From positions 416,041-480,040 of the forward strand of contig JAXGLD010000003.1 of the NCBI GenBank assembly GCA_040769385.1: a DNA stretch of 64,000 bases, in the 5' to 3' direction. Made by a program: the position numbers and the translations under genes. Each line of letters starts with the position of its first letter. The first letter of the stretch is position 1. Source of the DNA: PHAA01 sp022706565. Lineage in GTDB: Bacteria > Bacillota > Syntrophomonadia > Syntrophomonadales > Syntrophomonadaceae. Below are positions 42,475 through 49,557 of the stretch, piece by piece. The notes beneath the pieces are model-generated. The model was given only the letters and a program-made list of their open reading frames with translations. It had not been told where the DNA came from and searched no databases.

Positions 42475-42500
42475 AAGCCGGCCTCTGAGGCCGGCTTTTG
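42475..42500 (+). terminator. Intrinsic terminator after uspA
   Basis: AAGCCGGCCTC, TGA loop, GGCCGGCTTTTG: an 8-bp G+C-rich stem and T run. Confidence 0.88.
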
Positions 42501-42616
42501 AACTTTGTTTTTTCTTTGCGCATATCGTATCTATAAACAAGGACGACGTGAAAATATGGTAATATGACTAATGGATGTAAACAGTAATTGACTTTGGCGG
42601 GGGTGGATTAAATCAC

Positions 42617-43606
42617 ATGGGACCAGGCAAACACGTATTAGTCACCGGAGCGGCAGGATTTATCGGCTATCACCTGGCCAAGCGACTGCTGGAACAGGGC
42701 TTCCAGGTGGTTGGGTTCGATAATCTCAATGATTATTATGATGTGAATCTCAAGCTGGCCCGGTTGGAACTTCTAAAGCCTTACCCGGGATTCAGCTTCA
42801 CCAAAGGGGATCTGGGCAGCAAGCCCGAGGTCGATGCCTTATTCGAGCAGCATGATTTCGAGATCGTGGTCAACTTAGGGGCCCAGGCCGGGGTGCGATA
42901 CAGCATTGAGAATCCGGAAGCGTATATTAAGTCCAATATCGTGGGTTTCTTCAACATCCTCGAAGCCTGCCGCCATAATCCAGTCGGCCATCTGGTGTAC
43001 GCGTCCTCCAGTTCGGTTTATGGGGCCAATAAAAAGGTGCCATTCTCAACTGAGGATAATGTCGACCACCCGGTGAGCCTGTACGCAGCCACCAAGAAAT
43101 CCAATGAGCTGATGGCTTACAGTTACAGCCATTTGTATCGCATTCCTGCTACCGGGCTGCGTTTCTTCACCGTTTATGGACCCTACGGACGCCCGGACAT
43201 GGCCTGCTATTCATTTACGCGTGATATTATGGCGGGTTGTCCTATCAAGGTTTTCAACCATGGGGATATGTACCGTGATTTCACCTATATCGATGATATA
43301 ATCACCGGTATCGTCAATGTGATGGCCAAACCCCCGGGCGAGGATGACAACGGCGTCCGCTATAAGGTTTATAATATCGGCAACAACAAGCCGGAGAAGC
43401 TGCTCGACTTTATCGCCACCCTGGAAAGATGCCTGGGCCGGGAGGCCATTAAGGAGTTCTATCCCATGCAGCCCGGCGATGTCTACCGAACCTATGCGGA
43501 TGTGACCGATTTGATGCGGGATTTCGATTTCAAGCCTGACACCCCTATCAGTGAGGGTCTGCAAAGATTTGTGGAGTGGTACCGAGAGTACCATGGATTG
43601 GAGTGA
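42617..43606 (+). CDS. UDP-glucuronate 4-epimerase
   Basis: 329 residues. NAD motif TGAAGFIGYHLAKRL, NLNDYYDVNLKLARLELL (typical of this family), VNLGAQAGVRYSIENPEAYI, YASSSSVYGANKKVPFSTED, LYAATKKSNELMAYSYSHLY (Tyr-x3-Lys) and VYGPYGRPDMA. Interconverts UDP-GlcA and UDP-GalA in the cytoplasm. UDP-glucose dehydrogenase follows 7 nt later and supplies its substrate, so UDP-GalA is the expected product of the pair. Confidence 0.92.
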   Translation: MGPGKHVLVTGAAGFIGYHLAKRLLEQGFQVVGFDNLNDYYDVNLKLARLELLKPYPGFSFTKGDLGSKPEVDALFEQHDFEIVVNLGAQAGVRYSIENPEAYIKSNIVGFFNILEACRHNPVGHLVYASSSSVYGANKKVPFSTEDNVDHPVSLYAATKKSNELMAYSYSHLYRIPATGLRFFTVYGPYGRPDMACYSFTRDIMAGCPIKVFNHGDMYRDFTYIDDIITGIVNVMAKPPGEDDNGVRYKVYNIGNNKPEKLLDFIATLERCLGREAIKEFYPMQPGDVYRTYADVTDLMRDFDFKPDTPISEGLQRFVEWYREYHGLE

Positions 43607-43613
43607 TAGCCAT

Positions 43614-44780
43614 ATGAAGATTGCTGTGGCGGGGGCCGGCTATGTAGGGTTGTCGAATGCGGTGCTGCTGGCCCAGCACAACCAGGTAACCGCCTATGAT
43701 ATCATCCAGGATAAAGTGGATATGATCAATGCCAAACAGTCGCCTATTATTGACCACGAGCTGCAGGAGTTTCTCAGCAGCCGCGAGTTGCAGCTCTGCG
43801 CTACCACTGATGCCTACAAAGCGTTTTCGGAAGCGGAATACATAATCATAAGTACTCCCACCGACTACGACCCCGACCGCAATTTTTTCAATACCCGTTC
43901 GGTGGAAGCGGTGATTGCCAACGTGCTGTCCATCAATCCCGAAGCAGTGATGGTGATAAAATCGACGGTGCCGGTGGGTTACACCGAAAAGGTTCGCAAG
44001 ATGTTCGAAACTGACAATATCATCTTCTCCCCGGAATTTTTACGAGAGGGGAAGGCTCTTTATGATAACCTGTATCCATCCCGTATCGTGGTGGGGGAAC
44101 AATCGGAGCGGGCCCGAGTGTTTGCTGAACTGATGCTGGAAGGGGCTGTCAACAAGAATGTGCCGGTCCTTTATACAGGTCCCACCGAAGCTGAAGCTAT
44201 CAAGCTGTTTTCGAATACCTACCTGGCTTTGCGGGTGGCTTTCTTCAACGAACTGGACACCTACGCTGAGATCAGGAATTTGAATACCCGTCAGATCATT
44301 GAAGGGGTGGGGCTGGACCCGCGTATCGGCAACCATTACAATAATCCTTCCTTTGGCTACGGGGGCTACTGTCTGCCCAAAGACACCAAACAGCTGCGGG
44401 CCAATTATGACAACGTTCCCAATAACATAATCGGGGCTATCGTCGACGCCAACCGCACTCGCAAGGATCATATAGCCGATATGATTCTGGCCCGCAATCC
44501 CGAGGTAGTTGGCATTTACCGTCTCACCATGAAATCCGATTCTGATAATTTCAGGTTCTCATCGATCCAGGGTATCATGAAGCGGATCAAAGCCAAAGGG
44601 GTGGAAGTGGTGGTTTATGAACCTTTCCTGGCTGAAGACAGTTTCTATAAGTCCCGGGTGATTCGAGACTTGCAGGAATTCAAATCAATCTCGGATATTA
44701 TTGTTTCCAACCGGATGACACAGGAACTGGAGGATGTGGTCGAGAAGGTCTATACCCGGGATCTATATAACCGGGATTGA
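43614..44780 (+). CDS. ugd: UDP-glucose 6-dehydrogenase
   Basis: 388 residues; ATG behind GGAGTGATAG. N-terminal MKIAVAGAGYVGLSNAVLLA, ISTPTDYDPDRNFFNTRSVE, KSTVPVGYTE, FSPEFLREGKALYDNLYPSR and catalytic Cys253 in GYGGYCLPKDTKQL. The short form resembles the single-domain-linker Ugd of enterobacteria and some Gram-positives. Converts UDP-glucose to UDP-GlcA using two NAD. Paired with the epimerase upstream. Confidence 0.93.
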   Translation: MKIAVAGAGYVGLSNAVLLAQHNQVTAYDIIQDKVDMINAKQSPIIDHELQEFLSSRELQLCATTDAYKAFSEAEYIIISTPTDYDPDRNFFNTRSVEAVIANVLSINPEAVMVIKSTVPVGYTEKVRKMFETDNIIFSPEFLREGKALYDNLYPSRIVVGEQSERARVFAELMLEGAVNKNVPVLYTGPTEAEAIKLFSNTYLALRVAFFNELDTYAEIRNLNTRQIIEGVGLDPRIGNHYNNPSFGYGGYCLPKDTKQLRANYDNVPNNIIGAIVDANRTRKDHIADMILARNPEVVGIYRLTMKSDSDNFRFSSIQGIMKRIKAKGVEVVVYEPFLAEDSFYKSRVIRDLQEFKSISDIIVSNRMTQELEDVVEKVYTRDLYNRD

Positions 44781-44879
44781 AGCTCCCGGTTAGGTAGGCC
44801 GAATAAGGTGCAGAGGTTTATAATGGATTTAGAGAGCATCAAAATCCGGCCGGAGCCGAATATTTAGGAGGGGCCTGTG

Positions 44880-45575
44880 ATGAGTAAAACTCTTTTGAAC
44901 TCAGCTGAACTGGAAATGGAGAATCCCGAAAGACTGGCCCAGCTGATCATAGATCTCAGTCAGATAATGGACGGAGCCGTCGAGGATCCCCGTAAAACCT
45001 TCAGCTATAGTCTCATCCAAAGGGTGGTGACGGCCAGCAGCGAAGAATTGATGGCCTTGATGAGGGATCCGATGCGGATGTTGCCCCTGTACTATTCCGT
45101 CGTCCAACACGTTTTACTCCAGCACGTTGAAGCCCCGGACGATTTGGAGAAGATCCTGGATACCATGGAGAGCCACCAGCGGTCGGGGACCCGGGACAAC
45201 GAATACCTGCAGGTGGTCAAGGATACCTATACGCGCACGTTCAACAATACCAGAGCGGTTTACGCACGGATGGAGAAATTGTCCGCGGACCTGGATAGAT
45301 TCGAACAGCAGTCCGATGAACAGAATGAGGAATTCAAGGAAAAGATGGATGCCTTGTCGGTGCAGTTGGAGCGGGAGCAGAGAGAAGTCTTCGCCAAGAC
45401 CGACGCTATGTTGAAAAGGTTGGAGGAGTTATCGAACGGGGTGGGCAAGGTCGATGTGGAAAGGGAAGTCCCCAAAAAGGACCTAATAACGGTTGGAAAA
45501 AACATCGAAACCCTATTAATTGCTGCGGTAGTGGTTTTGTTTATTATTATTACGGCAGCGATATTGTTTATGTGA
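44880..45575 (+). CDS. Tail-anchored coiled-coil protein of unknown function
   Basis: About 231 residues from ATG after AGGAGGGGCCTGTG (GTG three bases earlier is an alternative). The N-terminal 120 residues are helical. A coiled coil follows (YARMEKLSADLDRFEQQSDE ... MLKRLEELSNGV, about 125-190). The C-terminus is a single membrane segment (ETLLIAAVVVLFIIITAAIL) with only FM after it, a tail anchor placing the bulk in the cytoplasm. No domain recognised. Confidence 0.7.
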   Translation: MSKTLLNSAELEMENPERLAQLIIDLSQIMDGAVEDPRKTFSYSLIQRVVTASSEELMALMRDPMRMLPLYYSVVQHVLLQHVEAPDDLEKILDTMESHQRSGTRDNEYLQVVKDTYTRTFNNTRAVYARMEKLSADLDRFEQQSDEQNEEFKEKMDALSVQLEREQREVFAKTDAMLKRLEELSNGVGKVDVEREVPKKDLITVGKNIETLLIAAVVVLFIIITAAILFM

Positions 45576-45691
45576 TGGTGCAAGATGGGTAAGTGGTGGT
45601 CAAGGGGTTAGGTTCGCAAGTAAGCCCGTATCAGAAGTGTACCTTCAGGCAGACGCTCATAACGCAGGGTGGTACACGGACATGCAAACTT

Positions 45692-45725
45692 AAACAGGCA
45701 CAGGGAGAGCTCCCCGTGCCTGTTT
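45692..45725 (+). terminator. Intrinsic terminator
   Basis: AACAGGCACAGGGAG, short loop, CTCCCCGTGCCTGTT; a long stem followed by TTTGTG. It lies between the tail-anchored protein and the opposing ybjQ gene. Confidence 0.75.
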
Positions 45726-45802
45726 GTGCTTAGTGGCTCTAAACGTTTTTTAACCCCATTGATATCGATTAATTACAGTGTTATTAGCAGTACGGCAGTC
45801 GT

Positions 45803-46120
45803 TTAGGAGATCTTAACCGCGGTGCCGCTGGCTGTCACCATCAGCATTCCGTCGCGGATGACCTCATAATCCAAGTCAATACCTACTACTGCATCAGCGC
45901 CCAGGTTGCGCGCCATATCCTCCATCTCTTTGATGGCTATGCGCCGGGCGTCTCCCAGTTTGGTTTCGTAAGCGCCGGAACGACCGCCGACAATATCAGT
46001 TACGGTGGCGAACATATCCCTGACGACATTGGCACCCATGATAGCCTCGCCGGTAACCAAACCCAAATAGGCTACTACCGGATGGCCCTCTATCCCCGGT
46101 GTGGTGGTGAGTATCATCAT
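45803..46120 (-). CDS. YbjQ/UPF0145 family protein
   Basis: 105 residues; start after GGAGGGGTC. MMILTTTPGIEGHPVVAYLG, GEAIMGANVVRDMFATVTDI, AIKEMEDMARNLGADAVVGI and DLDYEVIRDGMLMVTASGTA are the conserved blocks of this compact family. Forms pentamers in known structures; function unsettled. Confidence 0.92.
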   Translation of the reverse strand: MMILTTTPGIEGHPVVAYLGLVTGEAIMGANVVRDMFATVTDIVGGRSGAYETKLGDARRIAIKEMEDMARNLGADAVVGIDLDYEVIRDGMLMVTASGTAVKIS

Positions 46121-46238
46121 GACCCCTCCTTCCAGAATCAAGACCATTTTACCACAACAGACCCCAGCACCCCAATGAAGTCGATGGTGGCATTAGATGG
46201 TGCCATTAAAGGGCAGACCAGATGTATGCCACATTAGA

Positions 46239-46273
46239 AAGGACCGCCGCGAATCCTCATAGCGGCGGTCCTT
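46239..46273 (-). terminator. Terminator-like hairpin for the LPQTG gene
   Basis: AAGGACCGCCGC and GCGGCGGTCCTT form a 12-bp perfect stem about 75 nt past the stop codon; only a short T tract follows on the minus strand. Confidence 0.65.
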
Positions 46274-46345
46274 ACGTTTAAACAGAAGGAGGACTTCTGT
46301 TGTCAGTTCAATTCGTCTATATAATATTACACATAAATGGATCAA

Positions 46346-47725
46346 TTATTCAAGGATTTTTTTTGGTCTTAGAATAATACCAGTGACCAGTACCAATAAC
46401 CCCAATACGTAGGATAAAACATCATTTCCGCCAGTCTGGGGAAGGTTTTCCGCTGAGGCCCCGTCCGTCTTTGGGACATCTTGTGAAACCTCCAGAGTCG
46501 TGTCTGAAGTTGGTGAGGTTGAGGGCAGATCTTTCCCTACAACGATTGAGTTGCTGCCTTTATCGGGCTGCCCGCTGGAATCCTGGTCCTTGTCGGAATC
46601 ATCATTTTCGTTTTCATTGCTGCCATTGTCGTCGCCGTTCTGGTCATTATTTTCATCGTCGTTGCCGTTATTGCCGTCGCCTTGGTCCCCGTTGTCATTA
46701 TTGCCTCCGGGTTCGCCTCCCGGATCGCCGTTACTGTTGTCATCTTGACCGCCCTGGTTGTCATCGTTGCCCGGATTGTCGTTGCCATTACCATGGCCGT
46801 TGCCGTTACCGTTGTGGCCGTTGTTGCAATTGCCATTGTCGTTGCCATGACCGTTACCGTTACCATTGTGGCCGTTGTTGCCATTGCCATTGTCGTTGCC
46901 ATGACTGTTACCGTTACCATTGTGGCCGTTGTTGCTACCGCCATTGTTGCCATTGCCGTCGCCGTTTTGGTCATTATTCACATGGCTGTTGCCATTGTTG
47001 CCGTTGCCCCCGCCGCCATTACTGTCATTACTGCCGGGATTGCCTCCAGAATTGCTATTGCCATTGCCGTTGCCTTGGCCGTTGCCGTTACCATTGTGGC
47101 CGTTGTTACCATTGCCATTGTCGTTGCCTTGACCGTTGCCGTTACCATTGTGGCCGTTGTTGCCATTGCCATTGCCGTTGCCTTGACCGTTGCCGTTACC
47201 ATTGTGGCCGTTGTTGCCATTGCCATTGTTGTTGCCTTGACCGTTGCCGTTGTTACTATTGCCATTGTCGTTGCCTTGACCGTTGCCGTTACCATTGTGG
47301 CCGTTGTTGCCATTGCCATTGTTGTTGCCTTGACCGTTGCCGTTACCATTGTGGCCGTTGTTACCATTGCCACTGTTGTTGCCTTGACCGTTGCCGTTAC
47401 CATTGTGGCCGTTGTTACCATTGCCATTGTTGTTGCCTTGACCGTTGCCGTTACCATTGTGGCCGTTGTTGCCATTGCCGTTGTCGTTGCCTTGACCATT
47501 GCCGTTATTACCGTTGTTGCCATTATTGCTGCCATTACCATTATTGCCGCTTGGACCGTTACCGTTACCATTGCCATTATTTGATTGACTGATGCCGGGT
47601 TTGCCATCCTGGTCACTTTTGGATACCGCATGGGATACAGGGGCCAGGGCATAGAAAGATACAACCAGTAAAATTAGAATTAAGGTAAAACTCCGGTTCT
47701 TGGTCTTCTTCATTGTTGTCTGCAT
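46346..47725 (-). CDS. LPxTG-anchored Asn/Gly repeat surface protein
   Basis: 459 residues from the ATG that follows AAGGAG by 9 nt (MQTTMKKTKNRSFTLILILL). Signal peptide ending near SHAVSKS. Residues about 45-310 are almost entirely Gly and Asn with periodic Gln, Asp, His: an 18-residue unit of the form NGNGQGNNNGNGNNGHNG repeated many times. An Asp/Gln/Glu/Asn-rich acidic segment follows (to about 390). The end is a cell-wall sorting signal: LPQTGGND, hydrophobic SYVLGLLVLVTGIIL, then RPKK. Covalent attachment by a sortase is expected; none is encoded in the window. Three tandem c-di-GMP-I riboswitches precede it. Probably an extracellular matrix or fibre-forming protein. Confidence 0.85.
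   Translation of the reverse strand: MQTTMKKTKNRSFTLILILLVVSFYALAPVSHAVSKSDQDGKPGISQSNNGNGNGNGPSGNNGNGSNNGNNGNNGNGQGNDNGNGNNGHNGNGNGQGNNNGNGNNGHNGNGNGQGNNSGNGNNGHNGNGNGQGNNNGNGNNGHNGNGNGQGNDNGNSNNGNGQGNNNGNGNNGHNGNGNGQGNGNGNGNNGHNGNGNGQGNDNGNGNNGHNGNGNGQGNGNGNSNSGGNPGSNDSNGGGGNGNNGNSHVNNDQNGDGNGNNGGSNNGHNGNGNSHGNDNGNGNNGHNGNGNGHGNDNGNCNNGHNGNGNGHGNGNDNPGNDDNQGGQDDNSNGDPGGEPGGNNDNGDQGDGNNGNDDENNDQNGDDNGSNENENDDSDKDQDSSGQPDKGSNSIVVGKDLPSTSPTSDTTLEVSQDVPKTDGASAENLPQTGGNDVLSYVLGLLVLVTGIILRPKKILE
46770..47570 (-). repeat. 54-bp tandem repeat array inside the LPQTG gene
   Basis: Imperfect 54-bp units encode the Asn/Gly motif. Adjacent copies are nearly identical between about 47080 and 47500, with partial units (36 bp or shorter) at both ends and near 47260. 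The array should be prone to copy-number change by slippage or recombination. Confidence 0.85.
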
Positions 47726-47835
47726 TGCGCCCATCTCCTTCTTATTGTTTTTTGAACAGTTCGACATTTCAATGTTTCAGTTAGGGAATGGGCGCCACCT
47801 AATTACTGGTGCGGCAGGGGCTTCTATTATGTATA

Positions 47836-47875
47836 GAAAAAACAAAAACCTGCATGGGAATCAGTCCCAAGCAGG
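47836..47875 (-). terminator. Terminator of tandem riboswitch A
   Basis: On the minus strand CCTGC-TTGGGA pairs with TCCCATGCAGG, followed by TTTTTGTTTTTT. It lies about 15 nt after aptamer A. Confidence 0.85.
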
Positions 47876-47889
47876 AGCATAAATCTCTT

Positions 47890-47972
47890 TCTTCGGCAAC
47901 CGGCTATCATAGACATCGCTGTCCTTAGACCCTATGGCTTTGCGTCGCTGGCTTTCACCAGGTTTGCCATTA
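47890..47972 (-). promoter_or_regulatory. c-di-GMP-I riboswitch A (gene-proximal of three)
   Basis: Read on the minus strand: GGCAAACCTG, GTGAAAGCCAGCGACGCAAA, GCCATAGGGTCTAA, variable stem, AGCCGGTTGCC. All core GEMM-I elements are present. Confidence 0.9.
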
Positions 47973-48011
47973 TCGGAAAGGGCCTTACGCCCCTCCCTAA
48001 TATTCAGTTGC

Positions 48012-48045
48012 AAATAAAAAAACCTGCGGGCCGATGCCTGGCAGG
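48012..48045 (-). terminator. Terminator of tandem riboswitch B
   Basis: CCTGCCAGGCATCGGCCCGC region with CCTGC/GCAGG outer arms followed by TTTTTTTATTT on the minus strand. Confidence 0.8.
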
Positions 48046-48069
48046 AATATGATAGTAGTCCTGATTTGC

Positions 48070-48152
48070 TTTCCAGGCAACCCGGCCGTCTTTACCTTGC
48101 GGTTTTAGACCCGTAGCTTTGCGTCGCTGGCTTTCGCCAGTTTTGCCTTTTC
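48070..48152 (-). promoter_or_regulatory. c-di-GMP-I riboswitch B (middle of three)
   Basis: Minus strand: GGCAAAACTG, GCGAAAGCCAGCGACGCAAA, GCTACGGGTCTAA, GCCGGGTTGCC. The P1 3' strand GCCTGG could instead pair with CCAGGC in the terminator's 5' arm, a candidate antiterminator; this would make B an OFF switch (inference). Confidence 0.92.
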
Positions 48153-48193
48153 TGGTGGGGATTTCTTACCCCCCCTTCATATGTAATTGATGA

Positions 48194-48229
48194 AATCAAA
48201 AAACCTGCCAAACCGATTGCCTGGCAGGT
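48194..48229 (-). terminator. Terminator of tandem riboswitch C
   Basis: Minus strand CCTGCCA / TGGCAGG arms followed by TTTTTTGATTT. Confidence 0.82.
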
Positions 48230-48246
48230 AATATAGACCTCATTCT

Positions 48247-48330
48247 GCTCCCGGCAACCCGGCTGTCCTGACCTCTCGGTTTTAGACCCGTGGTTTTGCG
48301 TCCTCGTCTTTCGGCGAGTTTGCCTTTATT
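48247..48330 (-). promoter_or_regulatory. c-di-GMP-I riboswitch C (promoter-proximal of three)
   Basis: Minus strand: GGCAAACTCG, CCGAAAGACGAGGACGCAAA, ACCACGGGTCTAA, GCCGGGTTGCC. GGTTGCC can pair with GGCAATC in terminator C (7 pairs with one G-U), a possible antiterminator. Promoter-like TTGGAC (48372-48377) and TTTAAT (48348-48353) with 18-nt spacing lie just upstream. Confidence 0.92.
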
Positions 48331-48478
48331 CAAGAGATATTATGAATATTAAAACATACAGGATTGGGTTCGTCCAATCATATTCCTCACCATTGCCGGC
48401 GTTTTCATCACCCCGCCACATTAAGAGTTTCGGATGAATGCCGGCTTTCCAGCCATTGGGGATCCGCTTTGATAATGG

Positions 48479-49171
48479 CTACTCCTTGCTCACACCGGTG
48501 TTTTCTGAAACCATCGCGGGACCGGCAGTTCCGAATATCCCTTTGATGAAGTTTGCTATACCTTCCAGTTTTTCAGCCAGGGTGGCACCCAGGTGTTCAG
48601 CCGCTTCAATAGCGGTGGGGACTATTTTAGCCGGAATGGCTTTTAACACTTCGGCTGCGTTCTTGGTTCCTCTGCCGATAGCGTCCATAATGGAGTTGGC
48701 CGTATCAGCTACCCCCCGGTCTTCTTTGTCAGCGTTGAGGTTATCGCTGCCTTTATTATTGCCGTTGTCGGCGCTTGCGTTTCCGGGATTTCCGTTTCCA
48801 GGATTTCCGTTGCCGTTGCCGTTATTGCCTGGCTGCTTGTTCGTACCGGTGCCGTTATTACCTGGGTTGCCCTGATTGTTGTTGCCTTGATTAGGGTTTC
48901 CGTTGCCAGCCTTGGGGCCGTTGTTTTTATTATCGTTACCGCTATTTTGGCCGTTTTCGACCTTGCTTTTATACTGCCCTTTACCAATATTGCCATTGTT
49001 GTTTTCCTGGTTATTAGCCTCTTTGTCCTGCTGGACAATGACCGACTGCAAGTTGCTGTCATCTGGTTTTGCCAGAGCAATGAATGTGGGTGGCAGGGCA
49101 TAGAACAAGATAGTCAGAATTATCACACAGAACGCCAAATTACGCTTCATGTTCCTCATCTTCGGAGCCAC
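48479..49171 (-). CDS. Secreted Asn/Gly-rich matrix-like protein
   Basis: 230 residues, GTG start behind GGGAGGAGATG. Signal peptide MKRNLAFCVIILTILFYALP then PPTFIALAK. Residues about 50-145 are rich in Asn, Gly, Gln (GNGNPNQGNNNQGNPGNNGT), similar in style to the LPQTG protein but less regular. The C-terminal 80 residues are different: an amphipathic, Ala/Gly-rich helix region (DTANSIMDAIGRGTKNAAEV, AIEAAEHLGATLAEKLEGIA, FIKGIFGTAG). No LPxTG motif. A single c-di-GMP-I riboswitch precedes it. The gap 47726-48478 between it and the LPQTG gene holds only the three riboswitches and their promoter region. Confidence 0.8.
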   Translation of the reverse strand: MAPKMRNMKRNLAFCVIILTILFYALPPTFIALAKPDDSNLQSVIVQQDKEANNQENNNGNIGKGQYKSKVENGQNSGNDNKNNGPKAGNGNPNQGNNNQGNPGNNGTGTNKQPGNNGNGNGNPGNGNPGNASADNGNNKGSDNLNADKEDRGVADTANSIMDAIGRGTKNAAEVLKAIPAKIVPTAIEAAEHLGATLAEKLEGIANFIKGIFGTAGPAMVSENTGVSKE

Positions 49172-49244
49172 TCATTTCATCTCCTCCCAGAATGTTCGTT
49201 CACATCGCCACCAAAACAAGCACTGCCACGTTGTTCCCACAGAA

Positions 49245-49278
49245 GACAAATACCTGCCGCCGGATAGACGGGCAGGTA
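49245..49278 (-). terminator. Terminator-like hairpin of riboswitch D
   Basis: Minus strand ACCTGCC and GGCAGGT arms with a 12-nt interior, followed by ATTTGTCTTCT. The T tract is weak. Confidence 0.6.
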
Positions 49279-49295
49279 CGGCAATCCATATGAAT

Positions 49296-49378
49296 GCTCC
49301 CGGCAACCCGGCTATCCTGGCTTTGCAGCTTTAGACCCGTGGCTTTGCGCCCCTGCCTTTCAACAGGTTTGCCTCTAT
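49296..49378 (-). promoter_or_regulatory. c-di-GMP-I riboswitch D
   Basis: Minus strand: GGCAAACCTG, TTGAAAGGCAGGGGCGCAAA, GCCACGGGTCTAA, AGCCGGGTTGCCGGG. One conserved GGGACGC is GGGGCGC here, otherwise canonical GEMM-I. Confidence 0.92.
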
Positions 49379-49396
49379 TCAAGAGTGCTTGATTAG

Positions 49397-49425
49397 ATTA
49401 CATCACACCCAATCTGGATTGTCTA
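49397..49425 (-). promoter_or_regulatory. Probable promoter of riboswitch D transcript
   Basis: On the minus strand TAGACA (49420-49425) and TGTAAT (49397-49402) are exactly 17 nt apart and end about 19 nt before the aptamer. Confidence 0.5.
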
Positions 49426-49557
49426 TCGGATTTTGGGATTGGATGGCAGGATTGGCAGGACCAAAGGAATACTGCTGCCTGCAAGAAACATCACAAACAC
49501 CATAATGGAACAACTTATTGTTGTATAATGGTAAAAAAATGTAAAGGGGGAATATTT

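Noticed and set aside
46471..47592. Long plus-strand open frames (Cys/His-rich and Val/Ala/Ile-rich) opposite the Asn/Gly repeat gene
   Set aside because: They are antisense shadows of the 54-bp repeat array: low-complexity periodic DNA leaves all frames open. No RBS or domain supports them.
47890..48330. Regularly spaced similar sequences that could suggest a CRISPR array
   Set aside because: Units are about 175 bp apart with conserved GEMM-I core motifs and individual terminators; they are riboswitches, not CRISPR repeats.
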